A DNA stretch of 24,823 bases from an uncultured Paracoccaceae bacterium (GCA_937927675.1 CALBSG010000035.1:1-24823); one strand, 5' to 3'. Shown: positions 1 to 8,357, counted from the first letter of the stretch. Numbers and translations: made by a program. Notes: generated from the letters alone by a model not told the origin.

Positions 1-986
1 TAAGTGTACCGTGGGCACGCCACGCCGCTTGACGAGGCAGCGCCGCACCGACACCCTGCTGCCTGCCTCACTCCGAGGCGCAAGGTTGTCAGGAGATGGC
101 CATGGCTCAGTGCATCGTCGTCGTGCAATTCGACCTGCCGCAGCGGACCGCCGAGCAGGCGATCAAGGGCGGCATGGTGGTTATCAACCATCTGCTCCAG
201 CCGAAAGGGCAGGCCAGAGAACGGCAGTTTGTGGCCGGGCAGCACCAGTTGATCGTGCCGCGCATGGGGTTTGAAACTGTCGGTCGCCGTGATCCAATCG
301 GTCAGCGGATCGGCCTCGGGTTCAGTTGGGTAGACGCCGATATTGGGCGAAATACCGGGCAAAAGCTGATCGCCGCCAATCACCAGCCCATCGTCAGACC
401 ACAGTGTGACATGATCGGGCGCATGGCCCTGACCCAGTCGCACCAGCCAGCGTCGCCCGGCCAGCGTCAGGGTTTGGCCTTCTTCAATACGGGTAAAGCC
501 CAAGGGCATCGGGGCGACCACATCGGCAAAATTGAAGGGCCGTTCCGCCGCGCGCTTGGCCAACATGTCCGGGGGCATGCCCGCGCGGGTGTAGAACTGC
601 ATCGCTTGCGGGCCGGGCCGATCCTGCACATCCAGCGTCAGCATGCGGGCGTAAAGCCAAGCGGTGCGGGTCGTCATCAGCTCTGCCCCCCGCTCCTGAA
701 ACCAACCGACAAGCCCGACGTGATCGGGGTGGTGGTGCGTCAAAAGCACCTGCGCCACCGGCTTGCCGGCGAGTGGGCCCGCCAAAACCGTTTCCCAGAT
801 CGCGCGGGTCTTGCGGCTGTTCATGCCAGTGTCGATCAGCGTCCAACCATCGGGATCGTTCAGCGCATAGACATTCACATGGTCGAGCGCCATCGGCAGC
901 GGCAGGCGCAGCCACAGGATGCCCTCGGCGATCTCAATCGCCTGCCCTTCTGCGGGGGGCGTTGCAAACGGATGGCGGATCGTCAC
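1..986 (-). CDS. MBL-fold metallo-hydrolase, 3' end cut by window
   Basis: This is a metallo-beta-lactamase-fold hydrolase of the family often annotated as hydroxyacylglutathione-hydrolase-like; its substrate is unknown. The binuclear metal motif THHHPDH is at residues 83-89 (H84, H86, D88, H89), and further ligands are H188 (in GQGHAPDH), D206 (in IGGDQLL) and H252 (in LPGHKLPF). The GTG start overlaps the stop of the acyl-CoA dehydrogenase by four bases (GTGA), so the two genes are probably one coupled unit. That context suggests action on an acyl-CoA or related thioester, which is inference. About 328 codons are visible with no stop before the window edge. The last ~45 residues (after the conserved region ending near residue 280) do not look like the usual C-terminus of the family, so a sequence error or divergence near the edge is possible. 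Confidence 0.85.
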   Translation of the reverse strand, partial: MTIRHPFATPPAEGQAIEIAEGILWLRLPLPMALDHVNVYALNDPDGWTLIDTGMNSRKTRAIWETVLAGPLAGKPVAQVLLTHHHPDHVGLVGWFQERGAELMTTRTAWLYARMLTLDVQDRPGPQAMQFYTRAGMPPDMLAKRAAERPFNFADVVAPMPLGFTRIEEGQTLTLAGRRWLVRLGQGHAPDHVTLWSDDGLVIGGDQLLPGISPNIGVYPTEPEADPLTDWITATDSFKPHARHDQLVLPGHKLPFSGLPFRLEQMVDNHHAALDRLLGGPLRQVELHDDDALSHGHLLTTLRLGVRQAAGCRCGAASSSGVACPRYT

Positions 987-2683
987 GCCTGCAAGACCTC
1001 GGGCGAGAGGGCATAGATCCCGGCCGCACCTTCGCGCACCTGCGCCAAAAGGGCGCCGTGTTCGGGCAAAAACCTGCGGATGTAGAAGCGGGCAAGATCC
1101 GCGCGGGCGGGGTCGGCAAGGGCTGCCTGCAGGTGGAAATACCCGCCCAAAACCCGGGCAAAGGCGCGCAGATAGGCCACAGCGCCCGCGTTACGGTCAT
1201 GGCCACCTTGCGCCAAAAGCGCCACGGTTGCGTCGCGCAAGCCCTCGGCCGCGGTCCACACGGGGGTGGCCAGATCGGGCAGGGGCGCGCGGGTGGCCTC
1301 TGCTGCAGCCATGATCTCGTCGATCAGCCGAAACGCTGCTGCACCGCCGTCCATCATCTTGCGGCCCACCAGATCCATCGCCTGAATACCGTTGGTGCCT
1401 TCGTAAATCGCCGTCACCCGCGCATCGCGGGAAAATTGCGCAGCACCCGTTTCTTCGATGAAGCCCATGCCGCCATGCACCTGCACGCCAAGGTAGGCGA
1501 CCTCGTTGCCGATGTCGGTGCCATAGGCCTTGGCAATCGGGGTGAGAAGGGCCGCCCGCGCCGCCCAAGCCGCATCGCCCGTCGCCCTGCCCATGTCGAT
1601 CGCCACCGCGCAGGCCAGCGCGATGGCGCGGGCGGCAAAGATCTCAGCCTTCATCTGGCCCAGCATCCGGCGCACATCTGCATGGTCGATGATCGCGCCA
1701 TTGCCCAAGGGCGTGCGACCCTGCTTGCGCTCCATCGCATAGGCCAAGGCTTGTTGGAACGCAGCCTCGGCCACCGAAATGCCCTGCACCCCCACGCCAA
1801 GGCGCGCATTGTTCATCATGGTGAACATTGCAGCCATGCCCTTGTGTGCCTCACCCACCAGCCAGCCCTTGGCGCCGTCATATTGCATCACCGCCGTGGG
1901 GGAGCCATGCAGGCCCAGCTTATGTTCAAGGCTCACAACCGTCACCGCATTGCGCGCCCCCAGATTGCCCTGATCGTCCGGGATGAACTTTGGCACCATG
2001 AACAGGCTGATACCTTTGGTGCCCTCGCCCCCGTCGGGCAGCCGGGCCAGCACCAGATGACAGACGTTCTGGCTGAAATCATTGTCAGCCCATGTGATGA
2101 AGATCTTCTGCCCGGTGATGGCATAAGTGCCGTCTTCCAAAGGCTCGGCCTTGGTCAGCAGGGCGCCGACGTCGGATCCGGCCTGCGCCTCGGTCAGGTT
2201 CATCGTGGCGCACCAGTCCCCACTGATAAGCTTTGGAATATAAAGCGCCTTGATCGCTGGGCTGGCGTGATGTTCCAAGGCCTCGATCTGGCCTTGGGTC
2301 ATCAGGGGGTTCAACTGCAACGACAGGCAGGCCGAACCCATCATGTCGTTGACGCAGGTGGCCAGTGTGAGCGGCAGGCCCATGCCGCCATAGGCCGGAT
2401 CGGCAGCAATGCCCACCCAACCGCCTCTCGTGATCGCCCTATAACCGTCGGCAAAGCCCGGCGAGGTGCGGACCACGCCGTTTTCCAACCGTGCAGGGTG
2501 CTTGTCACCATTGCGGTTCAGGGGCGCCAGCGTTTCCTCGCACAGCCGTCCGGCCTCGGACAGGATCGCGTCCACCGTTTCGGGACCCGCGTCGGAAAAG
2601 CGGGGCGTTTCAGCAACCTTGGCAAACCCGACCACATGATCCAGCACAAAGCGCAAATCGGTCAGCGGGGCGCGATAGGGCAT
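983..2683 (-). CDS. Acyl-CoA dehydrogenase, DmdC-like
   Basis: This is a 566-residue FAD-dependent acyl-CoA dehydrogenase. The length and C-terminal extension match the long subgroup that includes 3-methylmercaptopropionyl-CoA dehydrogenase (DmdC) and other ~590-residue enzymes, rather than the ~380-residue short/medium-chain type. Visible landmarks are an N-terminal helical domain, the flavin-contact strand WCATMNLTEAQAGSDVG (about 157-173), TGQKIFITWAD (190-200), VQVHGGMGFIEE (401-411) and the catalytic glutamate E428 in IYEGTNGIQAMDL. The ATG at 2683 was chosen because CGGAG lies six bases upstream; an in-frame start 19 codons earlier has no such site and adds unrelated residues. The gene overlaps the downstream MBL hydrolase by four bases. 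The family is clear; the substrate (DMSP-derived or an ordinary long acyl-CoA) cannot be told from sequence. Confidence 0.93.
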   Translation of the reverse strand: MPYRAPLTDLRFVLDHVVGFAKVAETPRFSDAGPETVDAILSEAGRLCEETLAPLNRNGDKHPARLENGVVRTSPGFADGYRAITRGGWVGIAADPAYGGMGLPLTLATCVNDMMGSACLSLQLNPLMTQGQIEALEHHASPAIKALYIPKLISGDWCATMNLTEAQAGSDVGALLTKAEPLEDGTYAITGQKIFITWADNDFSQNVCHLVLARLPDGGEGTKGISLFMVPKFIPDDQGNLGARNAVTVVSLEHKLGLHGSPTAVMQYDGAKGWLVGEAHKGMAAMFTMMNNARLGVGVQGISVAEAAFQQALAYAMERKQGRTPLGNGAIIDHADVRRMLGQMKAEIFAARAIALACAVAIDMGRATGDAAWAARAALLTPIAKAYGTDIGNEVAYLGVQVHGGMGFIEETGAAQFSRDARVTAIYEGTNGIQAMDLVGRKMMDGGAAAFRLIDEIMAAAEATRAPLPDLATPVWTAAEGLRDATVALLAQGGHDRNAGAVAYLRAFARVLGGYFHLQAALADPARADLARFYIRRFLPEHGALLAQVREGAAGIYALSPEVLQA

Positions 2684-2699
2684 GGCGAACTCCGTATGC

Positions 2700-2728
2700 T
2701 TGGCAAATGGCTTGTGGCCGGGTATGGC
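2700..2728 (+). promoter_or_regulatory. Candidate sigma-70 promoter for sua5
   Basis: TTGGCA (2700-2705) is followed after 17 bases by TATGGC (2723-2728), in the 103-base gap between the divergent acyl-CoA dehydrogenase and sua5. The -35 box matches consensus at five of six positions but the -10 at only three. A small perfect hairpin, GAGCC-TTT-GGCTC (2745-2757), would lie in the 5' leader of the transcript. Confidence 0.35.
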
Positions 2729-2786
2729 CTGTGGCGTCAAGCTAGAGCCTTTGGCTCCCCCCGCAACCCCAACGCTGCGTCACGAG

Positions 2787-3746
2787 ATGCCCAAGACCAA
2801 AGCCCCTTTGACCCAAAGCCTCCAACCCGACGCCGCCGGTCTTGCCCGCGCGGCTGCGATCTTGGCCGAAGGGGGGCTGGTGGCCTTTCCGACCGAGACG
2901 GTCTACGGGCTTGGGGGCGATGCGCGCAACAGTCTTGCGGTGGCCGGCATCTACGAGGCAAAGGGACGCCCGCGCTTTAACCCGTTGATCGTTCATGTCG
3001 CCGATCTGGCGATGGCTGAAACTTTCGCCCGTTTCGATGCCCGTGCCCGCGCCATCGCGGCGGCCTTCTGGCCCGGTCCTTTGACGCTGGTGCTGCCGCT
3101 TTTGCCCGACACGGGCCTGTCGCCGCTGGTCACGGCAGAGCTTGACAGTGTGGCCATTCGCATCCCGGCCCATCCGGTGGCGCAGGCCCTGATCCGTGCC
3201 TTTGGTGGCCCCTTGGCCGCGCCGTCGGCCAATCCCTCGGGCAAGGTTTCCCCCACGCGTGCGGCCCATGTGGCCCAAGGGCTTTCGGGCCGGATCGCGG
3301 CAATCCTTGACGGTGGTCCTTGTGATGTTGGGGTGGAATCGACCATCCTTGGCCTTGACGGTGCGGCCACGCTTCTGCGCCCCGGCGGCGTTTCGTTAGA
3401 GGCGCTGGAGGCGTTGATCGGCCCCATCGCCTTGCATCAACCCGGCGACAAACTCACCGCGCCGGGTCAATTGGCCAGCCACTATGCCCCTGCCGCCCCG
3501 CTGCGGCTGAACGCAACCGCCCTGCCGGACGAGGTGCATATCGGCTTTGGCCCCGGTGTCGCCACGCTGAACCTGTCGCCCACCGGCAATCTTACCGAAG
3601 CTGCCGCCAATCTGTTCCACATGCTGCGCGAGGCGGATCGGCTGGCAGGCCCGCAGGGGCGCATCTCGGCGGCCCCGATTCCCAACCATGGACTTGGTCG
3701 CGCCATCAATGACCGGCTGGCGCGGGCTGCGGCCCCTCGGCCATAG
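2787..3746 (+). CDS. L-threonylcarbamoyladenylate synthase (Sua5/TsaC)
   Basis: The enzyme makes threonylcarbamoyl-AMP from threonine, bicarbonate and ATP, the first step of t6A37 modification of ANN-decoding tRNAs in the cytoplasm. The 319-residue protein has the full two-part Sua5 layout rather than the short TsaC form: an N-terminal YrdC domain with PTETVYGL (35-42), KGRPRFNPL (59-67), SVAIRIPAHP (121-130) and SANPSG (148-153), then a linker APGQLASHYAP (225-235) of the kind that closes over the active site, and a C-terminal Sua5 domain. ATG 2787 was chosen because it lies just before the conserved N-terminus; its ribosome binding site is weak (CACGAG). The gene stands alone between two minus-strand units. 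The symbol could be tsaC or sua5 depending on naming convention. Confidence 0.95.
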   Translation: MPKTKAPLTQSLQPDAAGLARAAAILAEGGLVAFPTETVYGLGGDARNSLAVAGIYEAKGRPRFNPLIVHVADLAMAETFARFDARARAIAAAFWPGPLTLVLPLLPDTGLSPLVTAELDSVAIRIPAHPVAQALIRAFGGPLAAPSANPSGKVSPTRAAHVAQGLSGRIAAILDGGPCDVGVESTILGLDGAATLLRPGGVSLEALEALIGPIALHQPGDKLTAPGQLASHYAPAAPLRLNATALPDEVHIGFGPGVATLNLSPTGNLTEAAANLFHMLREADRLAGPQGRISAAPIPNHGLGRAINDRLARAAAPRP

Positions 3747-3773
3747 GGCCAACCCAAGGATTTGCGCCTTCTT

Positions 3774-3803
3774 AAATACTCCGGGGTCCGGGGTGGAACC
3801 CTG
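3774..3803. terminator. AAATACTCC element with GC hairpin between convergent genes
   Basis: The 63-base gap between the ends of sua5 and the FAH hydrolase holds AAATACTCCGGGG (3774-3786), followed by CGGGGT-GGA-ACCCTG (3789-3803), which folds as a six-pair hairpin with one G-T pair. There is no U-tract, so termination is inferred from position only. The AAATACTCC part resembles sequences found after other genes in this window. Confidence 0.4.
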
Positions 3804-3809
3804 GGTGCG

Positions 3810-4487
3810 TCAGACCAGCGTCACGGCGGCAGGCGAAAGCCCGTCCACCTCGACCACGCAGGTTTCGCCGCGGGCGATCGGCCCAACCCCGGCCGGGGTG
3901 CCGGTCATGATAAGATCCCCGGGGGCAAGCGCCACAAGCCGGCTCAGATGCGCGATGATTCCGGCAACCGGCCAGATCATATCGGCCAGCGCGGCGTCCT
4001 GCGTCACGCGGTCTTGAACCTTGCACCGGATGCGCCCCTGTGGGGCCGCACCGGGACGGATCGCCCCGATCACCGCCGAATGGTCAAAGCCTTTTGACAT
4101 GTCCCACGGCCGCCGCGCCGCCTTGGCCGCCGCCTGCACATCGCGGCGGGTCAGATCATTGCCGGCGGCATAGCCATAAACCAGAGCCAAAGCCGCGTCC
4201 TCTGGGATATTCACGCCAGCAGCACCAAGGGCGACCACAAGTTCGGCCTCATGGTGCAGGTCTGCGGTGGCCATGGGGTAGGGCAGGTGCGCACCGCTGT
4301 CGACCACGGCATCTGCCGGTTTGGTGAAAAAGAACGGCGGTTCGGCCTCGGGGTCATGGCCCATTTCGCGGGCGTGTTCTGCGTAGTTTCGTCCGACGCA
4401 GAAGATGCGGCGTACCGCAAACCGCGCGGTCTGGCCTTCAACCGCCACAGATGCTTGCGGCGGCGGGGGCAGGACAAAGCCGCTCAT
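3810..4487 (-). CDS. Fumarylacetoacetate-hydrolase-family protein
   Basis: This is a 225-residue member of the FAH superfamily, closest in look to the fumarylpyruvate hydrolase/acylpyruvase branch. Those enzymes split C-C bonds of 2,4-diketo acids in aromatic (gentisate-type) breakdown or salvage. The family features are IFCVGRNYAEHAREMG (28-43), the metal ligands E80, E82 (in LHHEAELVVAL) and D111 (in GNDLTRRD), KGFDHSAVIG (132-141) and DLIMTGTPAGVG near the C-terminus. The length is normal for the short acylpyruvase type. The ATG overlaps the stop of the carboxypeptidase by four bases (ATGA), implying coupled translation. The two products have no obvious shared pathway, so the coupling may only reflect compact gene order. 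No other aromatic-degradation gene is nearby, so the substrate is open. Confidence 0.9.
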   Translation of the reverse strand: MSGFVLPPPPQASVAVEGQTARFAVRRIFCVGRNYAEHAREMGHDPEAEPPFFFTKPADAVVDSGAHLPYPMATADLHHEAELVVALGAAGVNIPEDAALALVYGYAAGNDLTRRDVQAAAKAARRPWDMSKGFDHSAVIGAIRPGAAPQGRIRCKVQDRVTQDAALADMIWPVAGIIAHLSRLVALAPGDLIMTGTPAGVGPIARGETCVVEVDGLSPAAVTLV

Positions 4488-6037
4488 TCGCCGATCGTAA
4501 AGCAGCCAATGCCCTTGGATTGCAGGCGCGAGCAGGCCAGTTCCGCTTCGCGCTGGGTCAGGCCCAGCACGGTTGCATCATAGCCGCGGTTGCCACGAAC
4601 AACCTTACGCAGGCCATTGCCCAGCGTCGGCCCTTCGGCCAGCACCGTCTTGGTCAGGAAACGGTCGGCTTCGCCATTCGAAGAAAACTGCCCGACCATC
4701 ACCCCATAATGCCGTCCGCCCGAGGTCGATAGCGTCACCAACTCCGGCTCCTGCACTTCGGCCGCCTCGGCTTTGGCAAGCTGCGGCTCGTCGTAGATCG
4801 GCGCTTTGCGTTTCGGCGGGCGCGGGGCCACGGCGATCAACGCGACTTGGGTGCTGACTGCGGGGGCGGCGGTAATTGAGAGTTCCTGAGGCTCGGCCAT
4901 GGCGACGGCCTGACCGTCAAGGCTGCCCTCTTCGGCTGGGGCGGTTGCCTCGGCCAAAGCGCCCGCGATACCGCCTTGCATGGCGGCAACAGCCTCGCCA
5001 GCGGCTTCTTCGTGTTCGGGCCGCGACAGCGGGCGCGGCGAACTGGCCACGGCCAATTGCACGCGCAGCGTCTTGGCAGCGCCACCTTCCACCTCGGGCA
5101 GGGCTTCGTCTTCGTCTGCGGCGACGCCTGCATCAGCGACCAGCGCCTCGTCATCAGCAGGGGCGACTTTGGTTGGCGGTTCTTCGACCACGTTCTTGCC
5201 GGCTTTGCGGAAGCCAAGATCCAAAAGCTCTGCCATCCGGGCGTTGCGGTCGGGGGTGGATTTGCCACCGAAAACCGTGGCGATGATGCGCACGCCGTCA
5301 CGCTCGGCGCTGCCGGTCAGGTTGAAGCCTGCCGCGTCGGTATAGCCGGTCTTGATGCCATCTGCGCCCTTGTACGCGTCAAGGAAACGACGGTTGGTGT
5401 TGCGCACCTCTGCCATGCCCGCATCGGTCGTGCGGCGCGAGAAGATGTTGTAATATTGGGGGAAATCATAAAACAGGTGACGGCCCAGAATGGACATGTC
5501 GCGGGTGGTCGACAGATGGCCCTTGGCCGTCAGGCCGTTTGCGTTCTTGAAGGTGGTGTTCTTCATGCCAAGCGCGCGGGCCGTCTTGGTCATGCGGGCC
5601 GCAAAGGCTTCTTTGTTGCCGCCGATATGGTCGCCGATCGCCGCCGCCGCATCGTTGGCCGATTTCACGGCTGCGGCGCGGATCAGATAGCGCAATTGGA
5701 TCTTCTGCCCTGCCTTCAGCCCCAGACGGGACGGCGGTTGCGCGGCCGCGTTCTTTGACACCGTTACCATGCTATCCAGCGACAGCCGCCCGCGTTCGAT
5801 TTCTTCGAAAGCGATATACAGCGTCATCATCTTGGTCAGCGACGCGGGGTGCAGACGGGTATCGGCGTTTTCGGCATAAAGCGTCTCGCCGGTGCGGGCA
5901 TCCATCACATAGGCCGCATAGGGAACAGCATCCACCTGTTGTGCAGGCGCAAAGGCCGCAAGCAGGACAAAGCCCACGAATGCCAAAAATCTGCTGACAT
6001 ATTGCCCCGAAAGGAGCGTCATGGCTTTGCCTGTCAT
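4484..6037 (-). CDS. D-alanyl-D-alanine carboxypeptidase (PBP5/6 type) with SPOR domain
   Basis: This is a periplasmic serine DD-carboxypeptidase that trims the terminal D-alanine of peptidoglycan stem peptides. The 517-residue precursor has a signal segment (about 14-37, likely cleaved after a QQVDA-like site). The transpeptidase-fold triad motifs are SLTK (S66, K69), SAN (S126-N128) and KTG (229-231). A long Ala/Glu/Pro-rich linker (about 285-440) follows, and then a C-terminal SPOR domain (about 444-517) that should bind denuded glycan at the septum. Carboxypeptidase-SPOR fusions are usual in alphaproteobacteria; the membrane-anchor helix of E. coli PBP5 is absent. ATG 6037 has GAGG six bases upstream; ATG 6022 is a weaker alternative. 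The gene reads directly into the FAH hydrolase (four-base overlap). The exact paralogue (dacA/C/F-like) cannot be fixed. Confidence 0.95.
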   Translation of the reverse strand: MTGKAMTLLSGQYVSRFLAFVGFVLLAAFAPAQQVDAVPYAAYVMDARTGETLYAENADTRLHPASLTKMMTLYIAFEEIERGRLSLDSMVTVSKNAAAQPPSRLGLKAGQKIQLRYLIRAAAVKSANDAAAAIGDHIGGNKEAFAARMTKTARALGMKNTTFKNANGLTAKGHLSTTRDMSILGRHLFYDFPQYYNIFSRRTTDAGMAEVRNTNRRFLDAYKGADGIKTGYTDAAGFNLTGSAERDGVRIIATVFGGKSTPDRNARMAELLDLGFRKAGKNVVEEPPTKVAPADDEALVADAGVAADEDEALPEVEGGAAKTLRVQLAVASSPRPLSRPEHEEAAGEAVAAMQGGIAGALAEATAPAEEGSLDGQAVAMAEPQELSITAAPAVSTQVALIAVAPRPPKRKAPIYDEPQLAKAEAAEVQEPELVTLSTSGGRHYGVMVGQFSSNGEADRFLTKTVLAEGPTLGNGLRKVVRGNRGYDATVLGLTQREAELACSRLQSKGIGCFTIGE

Positions 6038-6050
6038 GTTGTGCCTCGAT

Positions 6051-6069
6051 GTCCCCTGTTGCCGGGGAC
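6051..6069 (-). promoter_or_regulatory. Leader hairpin before the carboxypeptidase RBS
   Basis: GTCCCC (6051-6056) and GGGGAC (6064-6069) form a perfect six-pair stem with a seven-base loop. In the minus-strand transcript the hairpin sits three to four bases upstream of the GAGG ribosome binding site (6044-6047) of the carboxypeptidase gene. It has no U-tract, so it is not a good terminator for the upstream HAD gene. It could shape translation or mRNA stability. The rest of the 154-base gap shows no convincing promoter. Confidence 0.35.
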
Positions 6070-6191
6070 TTATGTGTTATCGGCGCAACTCTAGCATGGC
6101 CCGAAGAATCGGAAAACCCCTTTGTTTCAATGGGTTTCAGAGAGGTGAAGCCCCTGTGATTTTTTGCAAGGCACCTGTTGCCCTACTGCAT

Positions 6192-6893
6192 CTAGTGGTG
6201 GCTGGACAGTTGACCTACCAGATCGGCCAGATGCGACAGGTCTGCCATCTGGTGAAACCGGCTGTGGTTCTGCGGCGGATCGGCCCGCTCCAGCGCCCAA
6301 GTCATCGCATGCGGCACATGCACGCCCCACCCGCCTGCAGCCAGCATCGGCAGTACATCGGACTTTAACGAATTGCCCACCATCATGCCCTGATCTGCCC
6401 CTGTGCCATGGCGGGCAAAGGCGGTGCGATAAATTTCAGGCGTCTTGTCCGATACGATTTCGACCCCGTGGAACAGATCGCCCAAGCCTGATTGCGCCAG
6501 CTTGCGTTCCTGATCCAGCAGGTCGCCCTTGGTGATCAGCACCACGCGGTAATCTGCGGCCAGAGTGGTGACCGTGGCGCGGGCATGGGGCAAAAGATCA
6601 ACCGGATGCGACAGCATCTCGCGCCCTGCGGCAAGGATTTCACCGATCACGGCCGCTGGCACCTTTCCGGCAGAAATCTCAACCGCGGTTTCGATCATGG
6701 ACAGGGTAAAGCCTTTGACGCCAAATCCATAAGCGCCCAGATTGCGCCGCTCTGCCGCCAAAAGGCGGTCGTGCAGGTGGTCTGGGTCCGAATGGTCGGC
6801 GAGCAGGCGAAAAAACCGCTCCTGCGTCAGGCGAAAGAAGGTTTCATTGTGCCAAAGCGTGTCGTCGGCGTCGAATCCGATGGTGGTCAGCAT
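6192..6893 (-). CDS. HAD-superfamily hydrolase
   Basis: This is a 233-residue haloacid-dehalogenase-type phosphatase. Motif I is FDADDTLWHNE with nucleophile D8 and acid/base D10. Motif II/III surroundings are VVLITKGDLLDQERKL (about 117-132), and the acidic motif IV region is MMVGNSLKSDVLPMLAAGG (about 170-188). The long helical cap between motifs I and II marks a subclass I (C1-cap) enzyme, the group that includes phosphoglycolate- and nucleotide-phosphatase-like proteins; the substrate is not predictable. AGGAG lies six bases before the ATG, so the start is secure. It lies upstream of, and on the same strand as, the carboxypeptidase with a 154-base gap, so it is probably a separate unit. 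It is divergent from clpS across 114 bases. Confidence 0.92.
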   Translation of the reverse strand: MLTTIGFDADDTLWHNETFFRLTQERFFRLLADHSDPDHLHDRLLAAERRNLGAYGFGVKGFTLSMIETAVEISAGKVPAAVIGEILAAGREMLSHPVDLLPHARATVTTLAADYRVVLITKGDLLDQERKLAQSGLGDLFHGVEIVSDKTPEIYRTAFARHGTGADQGMMVGNSLKSDVLPMLAAGGWGVHVPHAMTWALERADPPQNHSRFHQMADLSHLADLVGQLSSHH

Positions 6894-6934
6894 GGGGAAC
6901 TCCTTCGGGTTTTAGCCTTTGCGGGCTGAGGGCC

Positions 6935-6962
6935 TTTTCGCAAGCCGGAAATCCGCTATATT
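6935..6962 (+). promoter_or_regulatory. Possible clpS promoter
   Basis: TATATT (6957-6962) is a good -10 hexamer with TTTTCG (6935-6940) 16 bases upstream as a poor -35. It lies in the HAD/clpS divergent gap and would start transcription about 40 bases before the proposed TTG start of clpS. Confidence 0.3.
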
Positions 6963-7007
6963 GGCCGCTTAGACCCGCTTTTGCGAATCCCGCACCACGA
7001 GGCCCCC

Positions 7008-7355
7008 TTGGCGTTGCAGCCCTTTATTCTGTCGGACAAAGAAAACGGGCCGGGCCACGGGCCGGACGCCGGTCTTATGACCAAGACCAAGACGCGCACC
7101 CAGCGTCCGCCAATGTTCAAGGTCATGCTTTTGAACGACGATTATACGCCGATGGAATTCGTCGTGCATATTCTTGAGCGGTTCTTTGGCCTGAACCATG
7201 CGCAGGCCTTTGACATCATGCTGACGGTCCATAAGAAGGGACTCGCCGTTGTCGGCGTCTACTCTTATGAAATCGCCGAAACCAAAGTGGCGCAGGTGAT
7301 GGATTTTGCCCGTCGCCATCAGCATCCGCTGCAATGCACCATGGAAAAGGAGTAG
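7008..7355 (+). CDS. clpS: ATP-dependent Clp protease adaptor ClpS
   Basis: ClpS binds proteins with N-degron residues and hands them to ClpA for degradation by ClpAP. The core is complete: KVMLLNDDYTPMEFVV with the substrate-pocket residues, ILERFFGLNHAQAFDIMLTVHKKG, the EIAETKV helix and the typical end HPLQCTMEKE. The start is not obvious. A TTG at 7008 has GAGG five bases upstream (6999-7002) and gives 115 residues, including a SDKENGP segment of the kind that precedes the core in relatives. The only in-frame ATG (7077) gives 92 residues, starts right at the core and has no ribosome binding site. I therefore favour the TTG start; a TTG at 7014 is also possible. The RsmC-like methyltransferase follows after 18 bases, probably in the same transcript. 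Confidence 0.92.
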   Translation: MALQPFILSDKENGPGHGPDAGLMTKTKTRTQRPPMFKVMLLNDDYTPMEFVVHILERFFGLNHAQAFDIMLTVHKKGLAVVGVYSYEIAETKVAQVMDFARRHQHPLQCTMEKE

Positions 7356-7373
7356 GCCGTAAGGCCCCCGACC

Positions 7374-8357
7374 ATGCGATCTGCCCGTTTAGAAATGGCG
7401 CTGGAAAGCGGCGCATTCGTTTTGCCGCCCACGGGCGATGTCGTCGTGCTTGGCCCGCAGGCGGGCGATGATCTGTCTGCGCTGCCAAAGGCGCAGGTGG
7501 TGGTGCTGACCGGATTCAAGCCGGACTTTGACCACTTTCAGCGGCTTGGTTATCGGATGGACGTCACGGCTGCCACGGCTGCCGTCATCTGTTTGCCCCG
7601 CGCCAAGGCCGAGGCCTTGGCCCTGATCGCCCACGCATTTTCGCTTGTCCCGGCTGGCGCGCCTGTGCTGGTGGACGGACAAAAGACCGATGGGCCGGAA
7701 GCCGTGTTGAAACTGGCCCGCGCGGCCGGCATCGCCCATGGCGAGGTGATCTCTAAAGCGCATGGCAAGGCCTATGTGCTGACCGCGGGTGCTGCGCCGG
7801 CAGATTGGGCCGCCAGATCCCAACAGGTGGAGGGGGGCTTTGTCACCCGCCCGGGCGTGTTTTCTGCCGATGGGTCGGACCGTGGCTCGGTTCTGTTGGC
7901 GGCAGCCTTGCCGGAAAAGATCAAGGGTCATGTCGCGGATCTTGGTGCCGGTTGGGGGTATCTATCCCGCGCTATTCTGGCGCATGACGGGGTGAAATCC
8001 CTTGATCTGGTCGAGGCGGATCGCGAAGCGCTGGATTGCGCGCGCGAAAATATTACGGACCCGCGTGCAGTGTTCCATTGGGCCGATGCCACCAGTTTCA
8101 AACCGGCGCGGCCCTGGGACGTTGTGGTGATGAACCCGCCGTTTCATACCAGCCGTGCGGCCGATCCCGAGCTTGGTGCGGCCTTTATCCGTGCCGCCCA
8201 TCGCGGGCTGTTGCCGTCGGGCAGCCTGTGGTTGGTCGCCAATCGCCATCTGCCCTACGATCGCATCCTGACGCCGCTGTTTCGCAACGTCGAGGACATC
8301 GGTGGCGATGCCGCTTTCCGCCTGATCCGTGCAGCCTATCCGATCCGCGCCCGCTGA
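7374..8357 (+). CDS. RsmC/RlmG-like rRNA guanine-N2 methyltransferase
   Basis: This is a 327-residue class I SAM-dependent methyltransferase of the RsmC/RlmG group, which methylates the exocyclic N2 of guanine in rRNA (G1207 of 16S for RsmC, G1835 of 23S for RlmG). The N-terminal half is the degenerate methyltransferase-like domain typical of the family. The C-terminal half holds PGVFSADGSDRGSVLL (160-175), motif I ADLGAGWGYLS (188-198), the acidic motif II end LVEAD (212-216) and the catalytic NPPFH (254-258), diagnostic for N2-guanine (or N6-adenine) methylation. The ATG has a weak AAGG nine bases upstream. It follows clpS closely and is convergent with the lipoprotein gene 20 bases on. Whether the target is 16S or 23S rRNA cannot be told. 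Confidence 0.9.
   Translation: MRSARLEMALESGAFVLPPTGDVVVLGPQAGDDLSALPKAQVVVLTGFKPDFDHFQRLGYRMDVTAATAAVICLPRAKAEALALIAHAFSLVPAGAPVLVDGQKTDGPEAVLKLARAAGIAHGEVISKAHGKAYVLTAGAAPADWAARSQQVEGGFVTRPGVFSADGSDRGSVLLAAALPEKIKGHVADLGAGWGYLSRAILAHDGVKSLDLVEADREALDCARENITDPRAVFHWADATSFKPARPWDVVVMNPPFHTSRAADPELGAAFIRAAHRGLLPSGSLWLVANRHLPYDRILTPLFRNVEDIGGDAAFRLIRAAYPIRAR

Noticed and set aside
96..1016. 306-codon open frame on the plus strand at the window start
   Set aside because: It is opposite the MBL hydrolase, whose metal ligands are all present on the minus strand.
773..2980. 735-codon open frame on the plus strand
   Set aside because: It lies opposite the acyl-CoA dehydrogenase, has no recognisable domain and is the kind of shadow that high GC content makes; the minus-strand protein has all family motifs.
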